A stretch of DNA of 64,000 nt from Acrocarpospora macrocephala (GCF_009687865.1 NZ_BLAE01000010.1:41992-105991), one strand, 5' to 3'; positions 33,823 through 41,961 are shown, counted from the first letter of the stretch. Notes: generated by a model not told the origin, from the sequence alone. Numbers and translations are program-made.

Positions 33823-33830
33823 TGTCGACA
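33823..33830. promoter_or_regulatory. TGTCGACA operator-like site 5
   Basis: Lies 39 bp upstream of the carboxymuconolactone-decarboxylase-like gene start, flanked TCTGTCGACACTAG. Confidence 0.65.
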
Positions 33831-33868
33831 CTAGGCTAGAAAGGACGCCAACGACGAGGGGAGAACCA

Positions 33869-34387
33869 GTGGCGCGGATACCGGTGGCGACACTTGACGC
33901 GGCGGTGAGCGACGTGCTGCGTCGCGTCCTCGACCGCCGGGGCGGTGCCTTGCGCCCGCTCGACGAGGTCCTGCTGCACAGCCCGCCGCTGGCCGACGGC
34001 TGGAACGGCCTGCTGGGGGCGATCCGCGGCGGGCTCGCGCTCCCGGCATTCGTCCGCGAGCTCGTCATCCTGCGCATCGCGGTCCTCAACCGCGCGTCCT
34101 ACGAGTGGGCCGCGCACGAGCCCGTCGCGCGCCGGGCGGGCCTGAGCGGTGCGCAGCTCGTGGCGCTCCGAGCCGGTGACCTCGGGCCGTTCGACGAGCG
34201 CGCCCGGGCGGTGCTCGCCTACACCGACGCGATGACGCTTCAGGTCGACGTCGCTCCGGCGATCTTCGACGCGGTCCGGGCGCATTTCGACGACGCCGGG
34301 CTGGTCGAGCTGACCGGCACGATCGCCGCCTACAACATGGTGTCGCGGTTCGTGGTCGCGCTTGGGGTGACCGAGGTGGACCGGTGA
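33869..34387 (+). CDS. Carboxymuconolactone-decarboxylase (AhpD-like) family protein
   Basis: The 172-residue product is an all-helical CMD/AhpD-fold protein: PPLADGWNGLLGAIRGGLAL, then ELVILRIAVLNRASYEWAAH EPVARRAGL, and the helix ARAVLAYTDAMT. The position where AhpD peroxidase-type members have CxxC carries no cysteine (ASYEWAAHE), so a redox role is unlikely and a lyase/decarboxylase-like or binding role fits better. GTG at 33869 follows GAGGGGAGAACC; the frame back to 33755 covers the operator region and is rejected. Its stop overlaps the next SDR's GTG, so the two are coupled. Confidence 0.85.
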   Translation: MARIPVATLDAAVSDVLRRVLDRRGGALRPLDEVLLHSPPLADGWNGLLGAIRGGLALPAFVRELVILRIAVLNRASYEWAAHEPVARRAGLSGAQLVALRAGDLGPFDERARAVLAYTDAMTLQVDVAPAIFDAVRAHFDDAGLVELTGTIAAYNMVSRFVVALGVTEVDR

Positions 34388-35184
34388 CCGGGCGGCTGGC
34401 CGGGAAGGTGGCGTTGGTGACCGGGGCCGGGAGCGTCGGTCCCGGCTGGGGCAACGGCCGGGCGACCGCGGTCATCTTCGCTCGCGAAGGGGCGCGGGTG
34501 CTGCTCGTCGACCGCGACGCCGAGTCGGTCGAGGTGACCGCGAAGCAGATCCGGGCCGAGGGCGGCACGGTGATCACCCAGCTGGCCGACGTCACCCAGC
34601 CGGACGACGTCGAAACCTTCGTGTCGGCGTGCGTCGATCGGCTCGGCGGGCTCGACGTGCTGGTCAACAACGTTGGCGGCTCGCGGCCGGGCGGGGTCGC
34701 CGAATTGTCCGCGCAGGACTGGCAGCGGCAGCTGGATGTCAACCTCACCAGCGTCTTCCTGGCCTGCAAGCACGCCGTGCCGGTGCTGCGCGCCCGGGGC
34801 GGCGGCTCCATCGTGAACATCGCCTCGGCCTCCGGCCTGCGGTGGACGGGCGCCGCGCAGGTCGGCTACGCGGCCGCCAAGGCCGGGATCATCCAGCTGT
34901 CGCGGGTCACCGCGGTCCAGTACGCGCCGGACCGGATCCGGGTCAACACCGTGGTGCCCGGCCAGCTGCACACGCCGATGGTCGAGGCCCGCCTGGCCGG
35001 CCAGCGCGCCGGCGGCGACGTGGCGAAGCTGCTGGCCCAGCGGCAGGCGCGGATCCCGCTCGGGTTCATGGGAGACGGGCGCGACACCGCCTACGCGGCC
35101 CTGTTCCTGGCGAGCGACGAGTCCCGCTTCGTCACCGGCACCGAGATCGTCGTCGACGGCGGGATGACGGCGCGCTGTGACTGA
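34384..35184 (+). CDS. Short-chain dehydrogenase/reductase
   Basis: The 266-residue product is a canonical SDR with all catalytic residues: KVALVTGAGSVGPGWGNGRA (the Rossmann glycine motif carries an insertion), LDVLVNNVGG, IVNIASASGLRW with the Ser, and GYAAAKAGIIQLSRV with Tyr and Lys. VPGQLHTPMVEARL is the substrate loop. It would act on an alcohol or ketone intermediate. The insertion between the glycine residues is also seen in dihydroxycyclohexadiene-carboxylate and some steroid-type SDRs. GTG start overlaps the stop of the CMD gene (GTGA); its own end overlaps the next gene by 8 bp. Confidence 0.9.
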   Translation: MTGRLAGKVALVTGAGSVGPGWGNGRATAVIFAREGARVLLVDRDAESVEVTAKQIRAEGGTVITQLADVTQPDDVETFVSACVDRLGGLDVLVNNVGGSRPGGVAELSAQDWQRQLDVNLTSVFLACKHAVPVLRARGGGSIVNIASASGLRWTGAAQVGYAAAKAGIIQLSRVTAVQYAPDRIRVNTVVPGQLHTPMVEARLAGQRAGGDVAKLLAQRQARIPLGFMGDGRDTAYAALFLASDESRFVTGTEIVVDGGMTARCD

Positions 35185-36091
35185 CAGCCTGATCTCCACC
35201 GCCGCCGAGCACGGCCCGTATCGGCCGTCGGAGGGCAACCCGCCGCCGCATCCGTCGCCCCGCAAGCCCGCCCTGGCGCTGCCGGCGGACAGTTGCGACT
35301 CGCACTGCCACGTCTTCGGGCCGGGCGCGCTGTTCCCGTACGACAAGGACCGCACCTTCACCCCGGTCGACGCGCCGCGGCAGCAGGTCGCCGCCCTGCA
35401 CGAGCACCTCGGGCTGGGCCGGGCGGTGGTCATCCAGTCCGCGTGCAACGGCTTCGACCACAGCGTGCTGCTCGACGCGCTGGGCCACGGCGGCGGGCGG
35501 CTCCGCGGGGTCGGGCTCATCGACGAGCGGACGTCGCCCGAAGAGATCGCCCGGCTGCACGCGGCCGGAGTGCGCGGCTTCCGCTGCAACTTCCTGCCCC
35601 ATCTGCGCCGAGCCCCGAGCGAGGCCGAGATCGCCATGCTGGCCGCCTCGGTGGCCGGCCTCGGCTGGCACACCGAGATCCACGTGCAGGGTGAGGGCGT
35701 CGTCGAACACGAACGGTTCATCGCCGCGCTGCCGACGCCGGTCGTCGTCGACCACCTGGGCCGGATCGACATCCGGCGGGGACTCGGCCAGCCCGCGGTC
35801 CGGAGCCTGCTGCGGCTGCTCGACACCGGCCGCGTGTACGTCAAGGTGAGCGGGATCGACCGGGTGTCGCGGCAGGGTCCGCCCTACGCCGATGCCGTCG
35901 AACTGGCCGCGCTGCTCGTACGTCACGCGCCGGAGCGGGTGCTGTGGGGCACCGACTTCCCGCACCCGAACATCGCCGGGGACGCGCCCGACGACGGGCT
36001 CCTGGTCGACCTGCTGGCCGAGATCGCGCCGAGCGCGAAGCTGCGCGACCTGTTGCTGGTCGCGAACCCCGCCGCCGTCTTCGACTTCTGA
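35177..36091 (+). CDS. Amidohydrolase-fold lactonase (LigI-like)
   Basis: The 304-residue product belongs to the PF04909-type amidohydrolases. It has the HxH motif in DSCDSHCHVFGPG, IQSACNGFDHSVLLDAL, GLIDERTSPEEIARL, HTEIHVQGEGV, VVVDHLGRIDIR and the metal Asp in VLWGTDFPHPNI. The layout (HCHVFGP near the N-terminus, GTDFPHP near the end) is that of 2-pyrone-4,6-dicarboxylate lactonase and related sugar-lactone hydrolases. In this cluster it would open a lactone or decarboxylate a ring-cleavage product. GTG start overlaps the SDR gene by 8 bp. It is the third gene of the unit starting at 33869. Confidence 0.88.
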   Translation: MTDSLISTAAEHGPYRPSEGNPPPHPSPRKPALALPADSCDSHCHVFGPGALFPYDKDRTFTPVDAPRQQVAALHEHLGLGRAVVIQSACNGFDHSVLLDALGHGGGRLRGVGLIDERTSPEEIARLHAAGVRGFRCNFLPHLRRAPSEAEIAMLAASVAGLGWHTEIHVQGEGVVEHERFIAALPTPVVVDHLGRIDIRRGLGQPAVRSLLRLLDTGRVYVKVSGIDRVSRQGPPYADAVELAALLVRHAPERVLWGTDFPHPNIAGDAPDDGLLVDLLAEIAPSAKLRDLLLVANPAAVFDF

Positions 36092-36109
36092 CCGCGTGCC
36101 CCGGCTGTG

Positions 36110-36838
36110 TCAGGCGCTCGACTGGCGTTGCGACCAGTCGCTCTCCTCGATCGCGCGCAGCGCGGCAACCGTCGCCCGGGACAGCAGCATCGCGGCCAGC
36201 TCGCCGTCGCGGTTCTGGATCGCCTCGAAGATGCGCAGCTGGTCGGCCACGCTGGCGGCGAGCCGGCCCGGCTGGGCCAGGCTGGCGTGGCGGAGGATCA
36301 GCGTGCGCAGGGCGAGGGAGTCGAGGATGCCTTTGAGGGTCTCGTTCCCGGCGATCTGGGTCATTCGCTCCTGCAGGGCCACGTGACCCCAGAAGTAGCT
36401 GTCGACATCACCGCCGGCGGCGTCGGCCTCCATCTGGGCCAGCCGCGCCCGTAGCTCGACCAGCTCGTCGTCGGTGGCCTTCTCGGTGACCAGCCCGCCG
36501 ACGAGCGCCAGCAGGTGTTGCCGCACGAAGTAGATCTCCCGCACCCGCTCCAGGGTGAAGGCGGCGACCCGGGGCCGCTTGCGGGCGCGGATCTCCACCA
36601 GGCCCTCGGACTCGAGCAGCATGAGCGCCTCCCGCACCGGGGTCCGGCTGCTGTTGAACCGGTGGGACAGCTCGACGCTGTTGAGGTCCTCGCCCGGCCG
36701 GAGCCGGCCCTCGATGATGCCCAGGCCGACCCACGTGGCGACCTGCACCACGGACGGTTCACGGCGCTCGTTCAGCTTGAGCAACCGCACGAGCTCGATC
36801 GAGCGGTCCGCTGAGGGCGCTGCCGGTGCTGTGCTCAT
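36110..36838 (-). CDS. GntR-family regulator, FadR/FCD subfamily
   Basis: The 242-residue product has a winged helix (about residues 28-95: VGLGIIEGRLRPGEDLNSVE, then LSHRFNSSRTPVREALMLLE and the wing GLVEIRARKRPRVAAF) and a helical FCD ligand-binding domain (about 100-230). FadR-subfamily members bind GT-N-AC palindromes and are released by an acidic or CoA-linked effector. ATG at 36838 is chosen because GAGAGGACAG precedes it; the open frame to 36934 runs over an operator site. It diverges from the flavoprotein gene across two TGTCGACA sites and is the best candidate for the regulator of regulon 1. It converges with the lactonase gene (18 bp). Confidence 0.92.
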   Translation of the reverse strand: MSTAPAAPSADRSIELVRLLKLNERREPSVVQVATWVGLGIIEGRLRPGEDLNSVELSHRFNSSRTPVREALMLLESEGLVEIRARKRPRVAAFTLERVREIYFVRQHLLALVGGLVTEKATDDELVELRARLAQMEADAAGGDVDSYFWGHVALQERMTQIAGNETLKGILDSLALRTLILRHASLAQPGRLAASVADQLRIFEAIQNRDGELAAMLLSRATVAALRAIEESDWSQRQSSA

Positions 36839-36925
36839 CTGTCCTCTCGCGGGGTGAGGTGGTCGTTCGCCCGTACAGTCTCGCGCATTCGCGATCGTCG
36901 TGCACGTCCAGGCCCGACCCATAAT

Positions 36926-36933
36926 TGTCGACA
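36926..36933. promoter_or_regulatory. TGTCGACA operator-like site 6
   Basis: Lies 88 bp upstream of the GntR gene start, flanked AATTGTCGACATT, and probably mediates autoregulation. It is 63 bp from site 7. Confidence 0.65.
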
Positions 36934-36988
36934 TTCAATGGCGATTATCCACGCTATTTCCGATATTATCGGCTCGATCACCAATTAG

Positions 36989-36996
36989 TGTCGACA
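36989..36996. promoter_or_regulatory. TGTCGACA operator-like site 7 (full 12-bp palindrome)
   Basis: AGTGTCGACACT is the most complete copy, a perfect 12-bp palindrome, 23 bp before the flavoprotein start codon. Confidence 0.7.
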
Positions 36997-37018
36997 CTGT
37001 AGCCTGGAAGGCGGAACC

Positions 37019-38389
37019 GTGGCGAATCACATCTTTCGCGGCAGACTGCTGCGACGCGGCATGGACGGTTACGAGCTCGCCCGGCGGGCCGCCGTCTGGA
37101 ACGAGCGCAAGCCCGACCGCTACCCGGACGCGATCCTGCTCGCCGAGCATGAGGACGACGTAGTGGCGGGCGTACGCCTGGCCGCTGACAACGGCTGGAC
37201 GATCGGCATCCGGTCGGGCGGCCACTCCTGGGTCGGCAACGGCATCCGCGACGGCGGTCTGCTGCTCGACCTGTCCCGGCTCGACGGCATCGCCCTCGAC
37301 GCCGACGCCCGGATCGCTCGCGTCGGCCCGGCGGTCAAGGGCCCGGCGTTGAACGCGCGCCTCGGCGAGCACGGCCTGTTCTTCCCGACCGGTCACGCGC
37401 CGACCGTCGGCATCGGCGGCTTCATCCTCGGCGGTGGCTACGGCTGGAATTCGCGGTTCTGGGGGCCCGCCTGCCTGAGCATCCGTGCCATCGACGTGGT
37501 CCTGGCCGACGGCGAGCTCGTGCACGCCGACGACGCGAGCCACCCTGACCTGCTGTGGGCCGCCCGGGGCAGCGGGCCCGGCTTCTTCGGTGTGGTCACG
37601 CGGTTCCACCTCGACGTCCACCCGGCGCCGACGCGGATCCTGCGGACCGTCCACACGTATCCGATCGCCCTGCGCGATGAGGTCCTCGGCTGGTCGTACG
37701 ACATGCTGGAAACGTTGTCGCCGGCCGTGGAGATCTCGGCCAAGGTCGGCCACGCTCCCGGGCTCGGCGAGCCCGCGGTGTCGTTGACCTGCACGGCCTT
37801 CTGCACGCCCGACACGGGCGAGGACCTCCTGGCGCCCATCGAGGCGATCCCGGTGCGGGACCAGGCGATCCGCGCGACGGTCAACCAGGAGACGACCATC
37901 GCCGCGCTGTACGACGCGGCCGACCGGCTCACGCCCGAGGGCTACCGGTGGGCACTGGACGGCATCTGGATGGACGGTGACAGCGGGGACGTGCTCGACG
38001 CCGCCAGACCGATGCTCGACGACATCCCGCCCGGACTCAACTTCGTGCTGTGGATGCTCTGGGGTGGGTACCCGGAGCGGGCCAACGCCTGCTGGTCGGC
38101 GCAGGCGAAGCTCTACCTCTCACCCAACGCCGGCTGGGTCGACCCGGCCGAGGACCTGCGGCACGAGCAGTGGGCGCACGGGACTCTCGCCGCGATTCAG
38201 CACCGCTCGAAGGGCCTGCAGTTCTCCGACAACAACCTCGCCGACCGGTTCGACCTCGGCCTGAGCGCGACGAACGCCGAGCGGGTCGAGGAGATCCGCA
38301 GCCACTACGACCCGAACGGCAGATTCAACGGCTACATGCGCCCCGGGGAATCCACTACGGCCTACGCCGCCTGGCTGCGGACCGAGTGA
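37019..38389 (+). CDS. FAD-linked oxidase of the berberine-bridge (BBE)/6-HDNO type
   Basis: The 456-residue product is a VAO-fold flavoprotein. Its PP-loop carries IGIRSGGHSWVGNG; His69 is the expected attachment site of 8-alpha-histidyl FAD. At the place where bicovalent BBE enzymes have Cys it reads PTGHAPTVGIGG (Ala127), so a single covalent link like that of 6-hydroxy-D-nicotine oxidase is predicted. LGGGYGWNSRFWG and DLLWAARGSGPGFFGVVTRF complete the FAD domain; a C-terminal BBE motif (ERVEEIRSHYDPNGRFNGYM) closes it. It would oxidise an alcohol or amine with O2. GTG start with GGAAGGCGG upstream. It converges with the next gene with only 5 bp between stops. Confidence 0.9.
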   Translation: MANHIFRGRLLRRGMDGYELARRAAVWNERKPDRYPDAILLAEHEDDVVAGVRLAADNGWTIGIRSGGHSWVGNGIRDGGLLLDLSRLDGIALDADARIARVGPAVKGPALNARLGEHGLFFPTGHAPTVGIGGFILGGGYGWNSRFWGPACLSIRAIDVVLADGELVHADDASHPDLLWAARGSGPGFFGVVTRFHLDVHPAPTRILRTVHTYPIALRDEVLGWSYDMLETLSPAVEISAKVGHAPGLGEPAVSLTCTAFCTPDTGEDLLAPIEAIPVRDQAIRATVNQETTIAALYDAADRLTPEGYRWALDGIWMDGDSGDVLDAARPMLDDIPPGLNFVLWMLWGGYPERANACWSAQAKLYLSPNAGWVDPAEDLRHEQWAHGTLAAIQHRSKGLQFSDNNLADRFDLGLSATNAERVEEIRSHYDPNGRFNGYMRPGESTTAYAAWLRTE

Positions 38390-38394
38390 GATCA

Positions 38395-39348
38395 TCAGCG
38401 CCCTGCTCCTCGTCCTCCGATCCGATTCCGCCGCAGGAAGGCGAGGATGGTGCGGTTGAACAGAGCGGGGCGCTCCCAGCAACCGTTGTGCCCGCATTCG
38501 GGGAAGATCACCTGCTTGGCGCGTGGGATGCCACGTCCGAGCTCGCGGAGCATGGCGGGTGGCGTATAGAGATCGGCGTCGCCGGTGGCGAGCAGGATCG
38601 GGACTCCGGCGGCGCCCAGAGCCGCGGCTGTCACCGTCGCCTTGGTGCGCTGGCGTCTGCTGGCCGGCGGAGCGAGCGCGGCCTCGGCCAGCCACGTGGC
38701 GACGCCGTCGGGGTTGGTCGCGCGGTACGAACCGGAGAGTTCCTGGAAGTCCTTCGGCAGAGTATCCCACTGCGGTGGGCGCAACGCGTTACTGCGGGCG
38801 ACGTAGGCGGGATCCCCGACGGCCACCAGACTGCAGGTGAGCGCAGCGCTCGCGACCCGATCGGGATGGGAGAGAACGTAGTCAGCCGCCGCGATCCCGC
38901 CTGCCGCGGTGCCGACGAGATGGATGCGCGCGAGTCCGAGGTGCTCGACGAGCGCGTGCAGGTCGTCCGCGTACGTCCCGGTGTCATCCGCCGGGCCGAG
39001 ATCCGAGTTGCGATGGCCACGGCGTGAGTAGCCGATGACCCGGAATCCCGCACTGGCCAGCACCGGCTGCTGGTAGCCCCAGGATGCGCCGCTACCGGTG
39101 GCGGCATGACCCAGAACGACCGGATCGCCCTTCTCTCCGGTGTCCCAGTACCACAGTTCACCCCCGCCGAAGGACACACGTCCCTCGGTCGCCGGGACCT
39201 GCGGTGGCACCGGAACGGGTTTGAGGTCGTCGTCGGGTGCCGGCCCGGCGACGGCCGCCGCCGGCAGTGCGGGCACAGTGAGGGCCGCCGCGGCGAGCCC
39301 GGCGCCTCCCAGTACGTGCCGACGAGAGATGGACGGATACCGACTCAT
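38395..39348 (-). CDS. Tat-exported alpha/beta-hydrolase-fold protein lacking the nucleophilic Ser
   Basis: The 317-residue product has a twin-arginine signal (SRRHVLGGAGLAAAALTVP) and an alpha/beta fold (VVLGHAATGSGASWGYQQPV, FRVIGYSRRGHRNSD). The nucleophile elbow, usually G-x-S-x-G, reads LVGTAAGGIAA, so the nucleophile is Ala. The acid region (LLATGDADLYTPPAML) and the final His (FPECGHNGCW) are kept. It may be a non-hydrolytic member (lyase, cofactor-free oxygenase-like or binding protein) or inactive. ATG at 39348 follows GGGAGAAG; the open frame to 39363 is less likely. TGTCGACA sites 8 and 9 lie upstream, so it belongs to regulon 1. Confidence 0.85.
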   Translation of the reverse strand: MSRYPSISRRHVLGGAGLAAAALTVPALPAAAVAGPAPDDDLKPVPVPPQVPATEGRVSFGGGELWYWDTGEKGDPVVLGHAATGSGASWGYQQPVLASAGFRVIGYSRRGHRNSDLGPADDTGTYADDLHALVEHLGLARIHLVGTAAGGIAAADYVLSHPDRVASAALTCSLVAVGDPAYVARSNALRPPQWDTLPKDFQELSGSYRATNPDGVATWLAEAALAPPASRRQRTKATVTAAALGAAGVPILLATGDADLYTPPAMLRELGRGIPRAKQVIFPECGHNGCWERPALFNRTILAFLRRNRIGGRGAGR

Positions 39349-39365
39349 GAACTTCTCCCACATAC

Positions 39366-39373
39366 TGTCGACA
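39366..39373. promoter_or_regulatory. TGTCGACA operator-like site 8
   Basis: Lies 18 bp upstream of the Tat-exported protein start codon, probably over the promoter/leader. It is 64 bp from site 9. Confidence 0.62.
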
Positions 39374-39429
39374 TTATTGGCCAGTTAGTGCGCACGAACA
39401 GCAACAGAATAGTCCGTTTCAGGCAATTC

Positions 39430-39437
39430 TGTCGACA
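39430..39437. promoter_or_regulatory. TGTCGACA operator-like site 9
   Basis: Flanked ATTCTGTCGACACTTC, upstream of the Tat-exported protein gene and just beyond a short coding-like remnant. Confidence 0.62.
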
Positions 39438-39439
39438 CT

Positions 39440-39529
39440 TCAGTCGTAGGTTCGGGCGGGTGCGACCTCGATGTTGAGGAGCATGCGGCAACCCGGGTGG
39501 TTCACCAGGGTTTCGTGAATGAACCGCAC
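39440..39529 (-). other. Short coding-like fragment, possible gene remnant
   Basis: Fourteen bases after the oxidase stop, GTG opens a 29-codon frame reading MRFIHETLVNHPGCRMLLNI, then EVAPARTYD and TGA. It looks like the end of a protein rather than a random frame, but I do not recognise it. It may be the remnant of a gene lost when the cluster was assembled, or a tiny real gene. Confidence 0.3.
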
Positions 39530-39543
39530 TCAGGCGTCGCCCG

Positions 39544-41121
39544 TCAGGGCCGGTCGCGGAGGGCCGCGGGCCAGATGCCCTGCTTGCCCGGAGACAGGAT
39601 TCCCGCCGGATCGACCGCATCCTTGATCTTCTCGACGAACCGCAGGTAGGCGTGATCGTTGAAGGAGAATTGCTCGGCGGCGAGGTCCATGAAGCTGAGA
39701 TGCGCGCGGTACGCGCCGTATCCGAGCTTTCCGGCCTCGCGTACGAGACTCTGGAGCGTGTCGTAGACCCGCTGAGCCTGCTCTTCGTCGTTGAAGGTGA
39801 AGTTGCTGCCGCTGACATAGATCGCGCTGCGCGCGCTGATCGCCATGATGTCGCTCTTGAAGTCCAACCCCGCCGCCTCGACCATCGGCCGGAACTTCTT
39901 GATGAACCGCAGCACCTCGGCGCCGAGCAACGGCACGACGGGGGCGAAGTCCATGTGCCCGCCTCGGGTCCCGCCGTTCCATCCGGCCATTCCGAGCAGG
40001 TCAAGGTTGGCCACGCCGGAGGCGACCCGATCAGAGGGGTGCTCGAGGTTCCTGGCTTCCTCCGGCGTTGTCTTCTCGCCTCGGACTTCGACGCCGGGAA
40101 TGGAGGTGAACGCCGCCCTCAGCTTCTCGTACTTCCGGTCGACGATGGCACTGTCCCCCCACAGGGAGAGCCGCATCATCCACCGGCCGATTCCCAGCTC
40201 CCGGCCGACCTTGTCGAGAACGGCGTCTGGCATCGGGCCGTCGCCGTCGTACCAGTCGGAGCGTTGCGACAACATGGACGCCGCGGTCGGCGTGTTCATG
40301 ATGCACGGCACACCCGCGACGGTGCCGTCGAGGAGCAACATTCGGAGGGTGTCGACCAGCTGGACGATATCGTCCTCATTGGGCGCCGTGATCGTGAGGG
40401 GCATCACCACCTCCGGGAGGGGTTGAAGCCATACGCCCATCTTCGTGACGATCCCGAAGTTGGACTGCATGAACAGCTGGTCCAGTGAGGGTCCCAGCCC
40501 ACGCCGGTACAGGTTCCAGCTGCGGTTCCCCGGCACGCCGCCCATCCCTGTGCGCAACAGCCCTCCATCGGCCGTCACGATCTCCATGCCACACGGAGCC
40601 ATGAAGTCCTGGCCGTACGCCATGTAGGTGACACCGTGGTCGAGAGAGTTACCCACGACGCTGCCCCAGCCGATGTCGGGGACGGACAGCATCAACCGAT
40701 GCCCGCCGTCCCTGAGTGCCGTGTAGAGCTGCAGGAAACTCACTCCGGGTTCGACCAGTGCGTACGCGAGGTCGTCATCGATCTCCAGGATCCGGTTCAT
40801 CCGGCGCAGGTTGACGGTGACCGAGCCTTTCAACCGCGGCCCTGCGCCGCCGTAGCCGTTGTTGCGGCCCTGGCTGTTCGTCCACAGCGGCACGCCGTAC
40901 TCGCCCGCGACGAGGACGATGTCCTGGATCTGCTCGACGCTCTCAGGCTGCACGACCGCCGACGGGGTGTGCGTGTCCCAGCGTTCCGGCTGGAAAGGGT
41001 CGCGGAACTCACGGAACGCCTCGCCCGAGGTCAGAACATGTTCAGCGCCGACGATCGCTTCGAAACGAGCAATCGCCGCCGAAAGCGAAATCTCCGACGG
41101 CCCGCCTGCCCTTTCGGACAT
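39544..41121 (-). CDS. FAD-linked oxidase of the vanillyl-alcohol-oxidase / 4-cresol dehydrogenase type
   Basis: The 525-residue product is a VAO/PCMH-fold flavoprotein: PSAVVQPESVEQIQDIVLVA and VPLWTNSQGRNNGYGGAGPR (PP loop), LEIDDDLAYALVEPGVSFLQ, GWGSVVGNSLDHGVTYMAYG and LDQLFMQSNFGIVTKMGVWL. GGHMDFAPVVPLLGAEV lies where this family attaches FAD through His or Tyr; here a His is available. VAO, eugenol oxidase and 4-cresol dehydrogenase oxidise para-substituted phenols at the benzylic carbon. No cytochrome c partner is adjacent, so O2 rather than cytochrome is the likely acceptor. ATG at 41121 (GTG at 41127 alternative) follows GGGAGAG. It is the last gene of the leftward operon of regulon 2. 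Confidence 0.9.
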   Translation of the reverse strand: MSERAGGPSEISLSAAIARFEAIVGAEHVLTSGEAFREFRDPFQPERWDTHTPSAVVQPESVEQIQDIVLVAGEYGVPLWTNSQGRNNGYGGAGPRLKGSVTVNLRRMNRILEIDDDLAYALVEPGVSFLQLYTALRDGGHRLMLSVPDIGWGSVVGNSLDHGVTYMAYGQDFMAPCGMEIVTADGGLLRTGMGGVPGNRSWNLYRRGLGPSLDQLFMQSNFGIVTKMGVWLQPLPEVVMPLTITAPNEDDIVQLVDTLRMLLLDGTVAGVPCIMNTPTAASMLSQRSDWYDGDGPMPDAVLDKVGRELGIGRWMMRLSLWGDSAIVDRKYEKLRAAFTSIPGVEVRGEKTTPEEARNLEHPSDRVASGVANLDLLGMAGWNGGTRGGHMDFAPVVPLLGAEVLRFIKKFRPMVEAAGLDFKSDIMAISARSAIYVSGSNFTFNDEEQAQRVYDTLQSLVREAGKLGYGAYRAHLSFMDLAAEQFSFNDHAYLRFVEKIKDAVDPAGILSPGKQGIWPAALRDRP

Positions 41122-41302
41122 CACCACGAATCTCTCCCTACTGTCTTTCTGGTTCTCAAGAACGAAAGCTCTACTCGGGCAGGCCCGCTCGGCCGCATTT
41201 CCGGAGCATCCTGCCCTGATCGCTGCTCCGCGCTCGTCGCATCCAACCGGTCATGGGCGTGAGGTGTGTCATTGCGAATGAGCGCCGCGATGCGTGCGCG
41301 CG

Positions 41303-41794
41303 TCATTCCCCTTCGGTGTTCTCGCCTGCGGCGGGACGGTTTCCGGTGAAGTCATCCATGCCGATGAAGAAGTAGGTGAAGCGCCAGCAGCCATCTGCCT
41401 GGCGCCGCAGTTCGCCGTTGTAGAAGACGCTGGCACCGAGGACCAGGCCGTCTTTCGCGACCGTGACCACACAGAACGCCAGGGCCTTCGCGGTGCCGGC
41501 CCCGAGGTCGAGTTCTTCGACCAGCACGTTGGATATGACGTGGCGGCGTTGATCTCTCGTCTCGTCGAAGATGGCCGAAAGCTTGTCCTCGACCATCGTG
41601 CGGCCGCGGTAGGTCGCGAACGGCTTGGCCGAACCGAGCGCGACATCGTAGACGACGTCCTCGGTGAAACACGACCCCGCGACGTCGGCCCGGCACTCGT
41701 CGTGACCGATGCCGAACCGATAGAAGGCCTCGGCGATCTGGGCGCGAGCGGCAAGTGCCTCCGGCGACCAGTCAGCCGGCTGAAGGGTCTTCAT
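41303..41794 (-). CDS. NTF2/SnoaL-fold protein
   Basis: The product (163 residues) starts MKTLQPADWSPEALAARAQI and shows an NTF2-like cone: YRFGIGHDECRADVAGSCFT, then YRGRTMVEDKLSAIF, QRRHVISNVLVEELD and YNGELRRQADGCWRFTYFFI. This fold covers dehydratases, isomerases and small subunits of ring-hydroxylating oxygenases; the DECR-x-DVAGSCF stretch resembles SnoaL_4 members. ATG at 41794 follows GGGGAAGG. A TTG at 41863 with AAGGAG about ten bases upstream would add 23 residues and cannot be excluded. It sits 167 bp behind the aldolase gene; a dehydratase/isomerase step is possible. Confidence 0.82.
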   Translation of the reverse strand: MKTLQPADWSPEALAARAQIAEAFYRFGIGHDECRADVAGSCFTEDVVYDVALGSAKPFATYRGRTMVEDKLSAIFDETRDQRRHVISNVLVEELDLGAGTAKALAFCVVTVAKDGLVLGASVFYNGELRRQADGCWRFTYFFIGMDDFTGNRPAAGENTEGE

Positions 41795-41961
41795 CGAGAC
41801 CTTCCCCTGCCGGTGGGCCCACGCCTGCGGAGGAAACGTCTCGACCTTGTCCTGCGTCGTCAATTTCTTAGTCTCCTTAGCGGATGTTCCGCAGATCAAA
41901 TGTCGGCCACGACGGTTCGTTGAATGAACATGAACCCTCATGCTCGGAGCCGGCGGTCGGC

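Noticed and set aside
36400-36407. Tenth TGTCGACA copy
   Set aside because: It lies in the coding sequence of the GntR gene (codons for V-D-S), away from any promoter, and may be chance.
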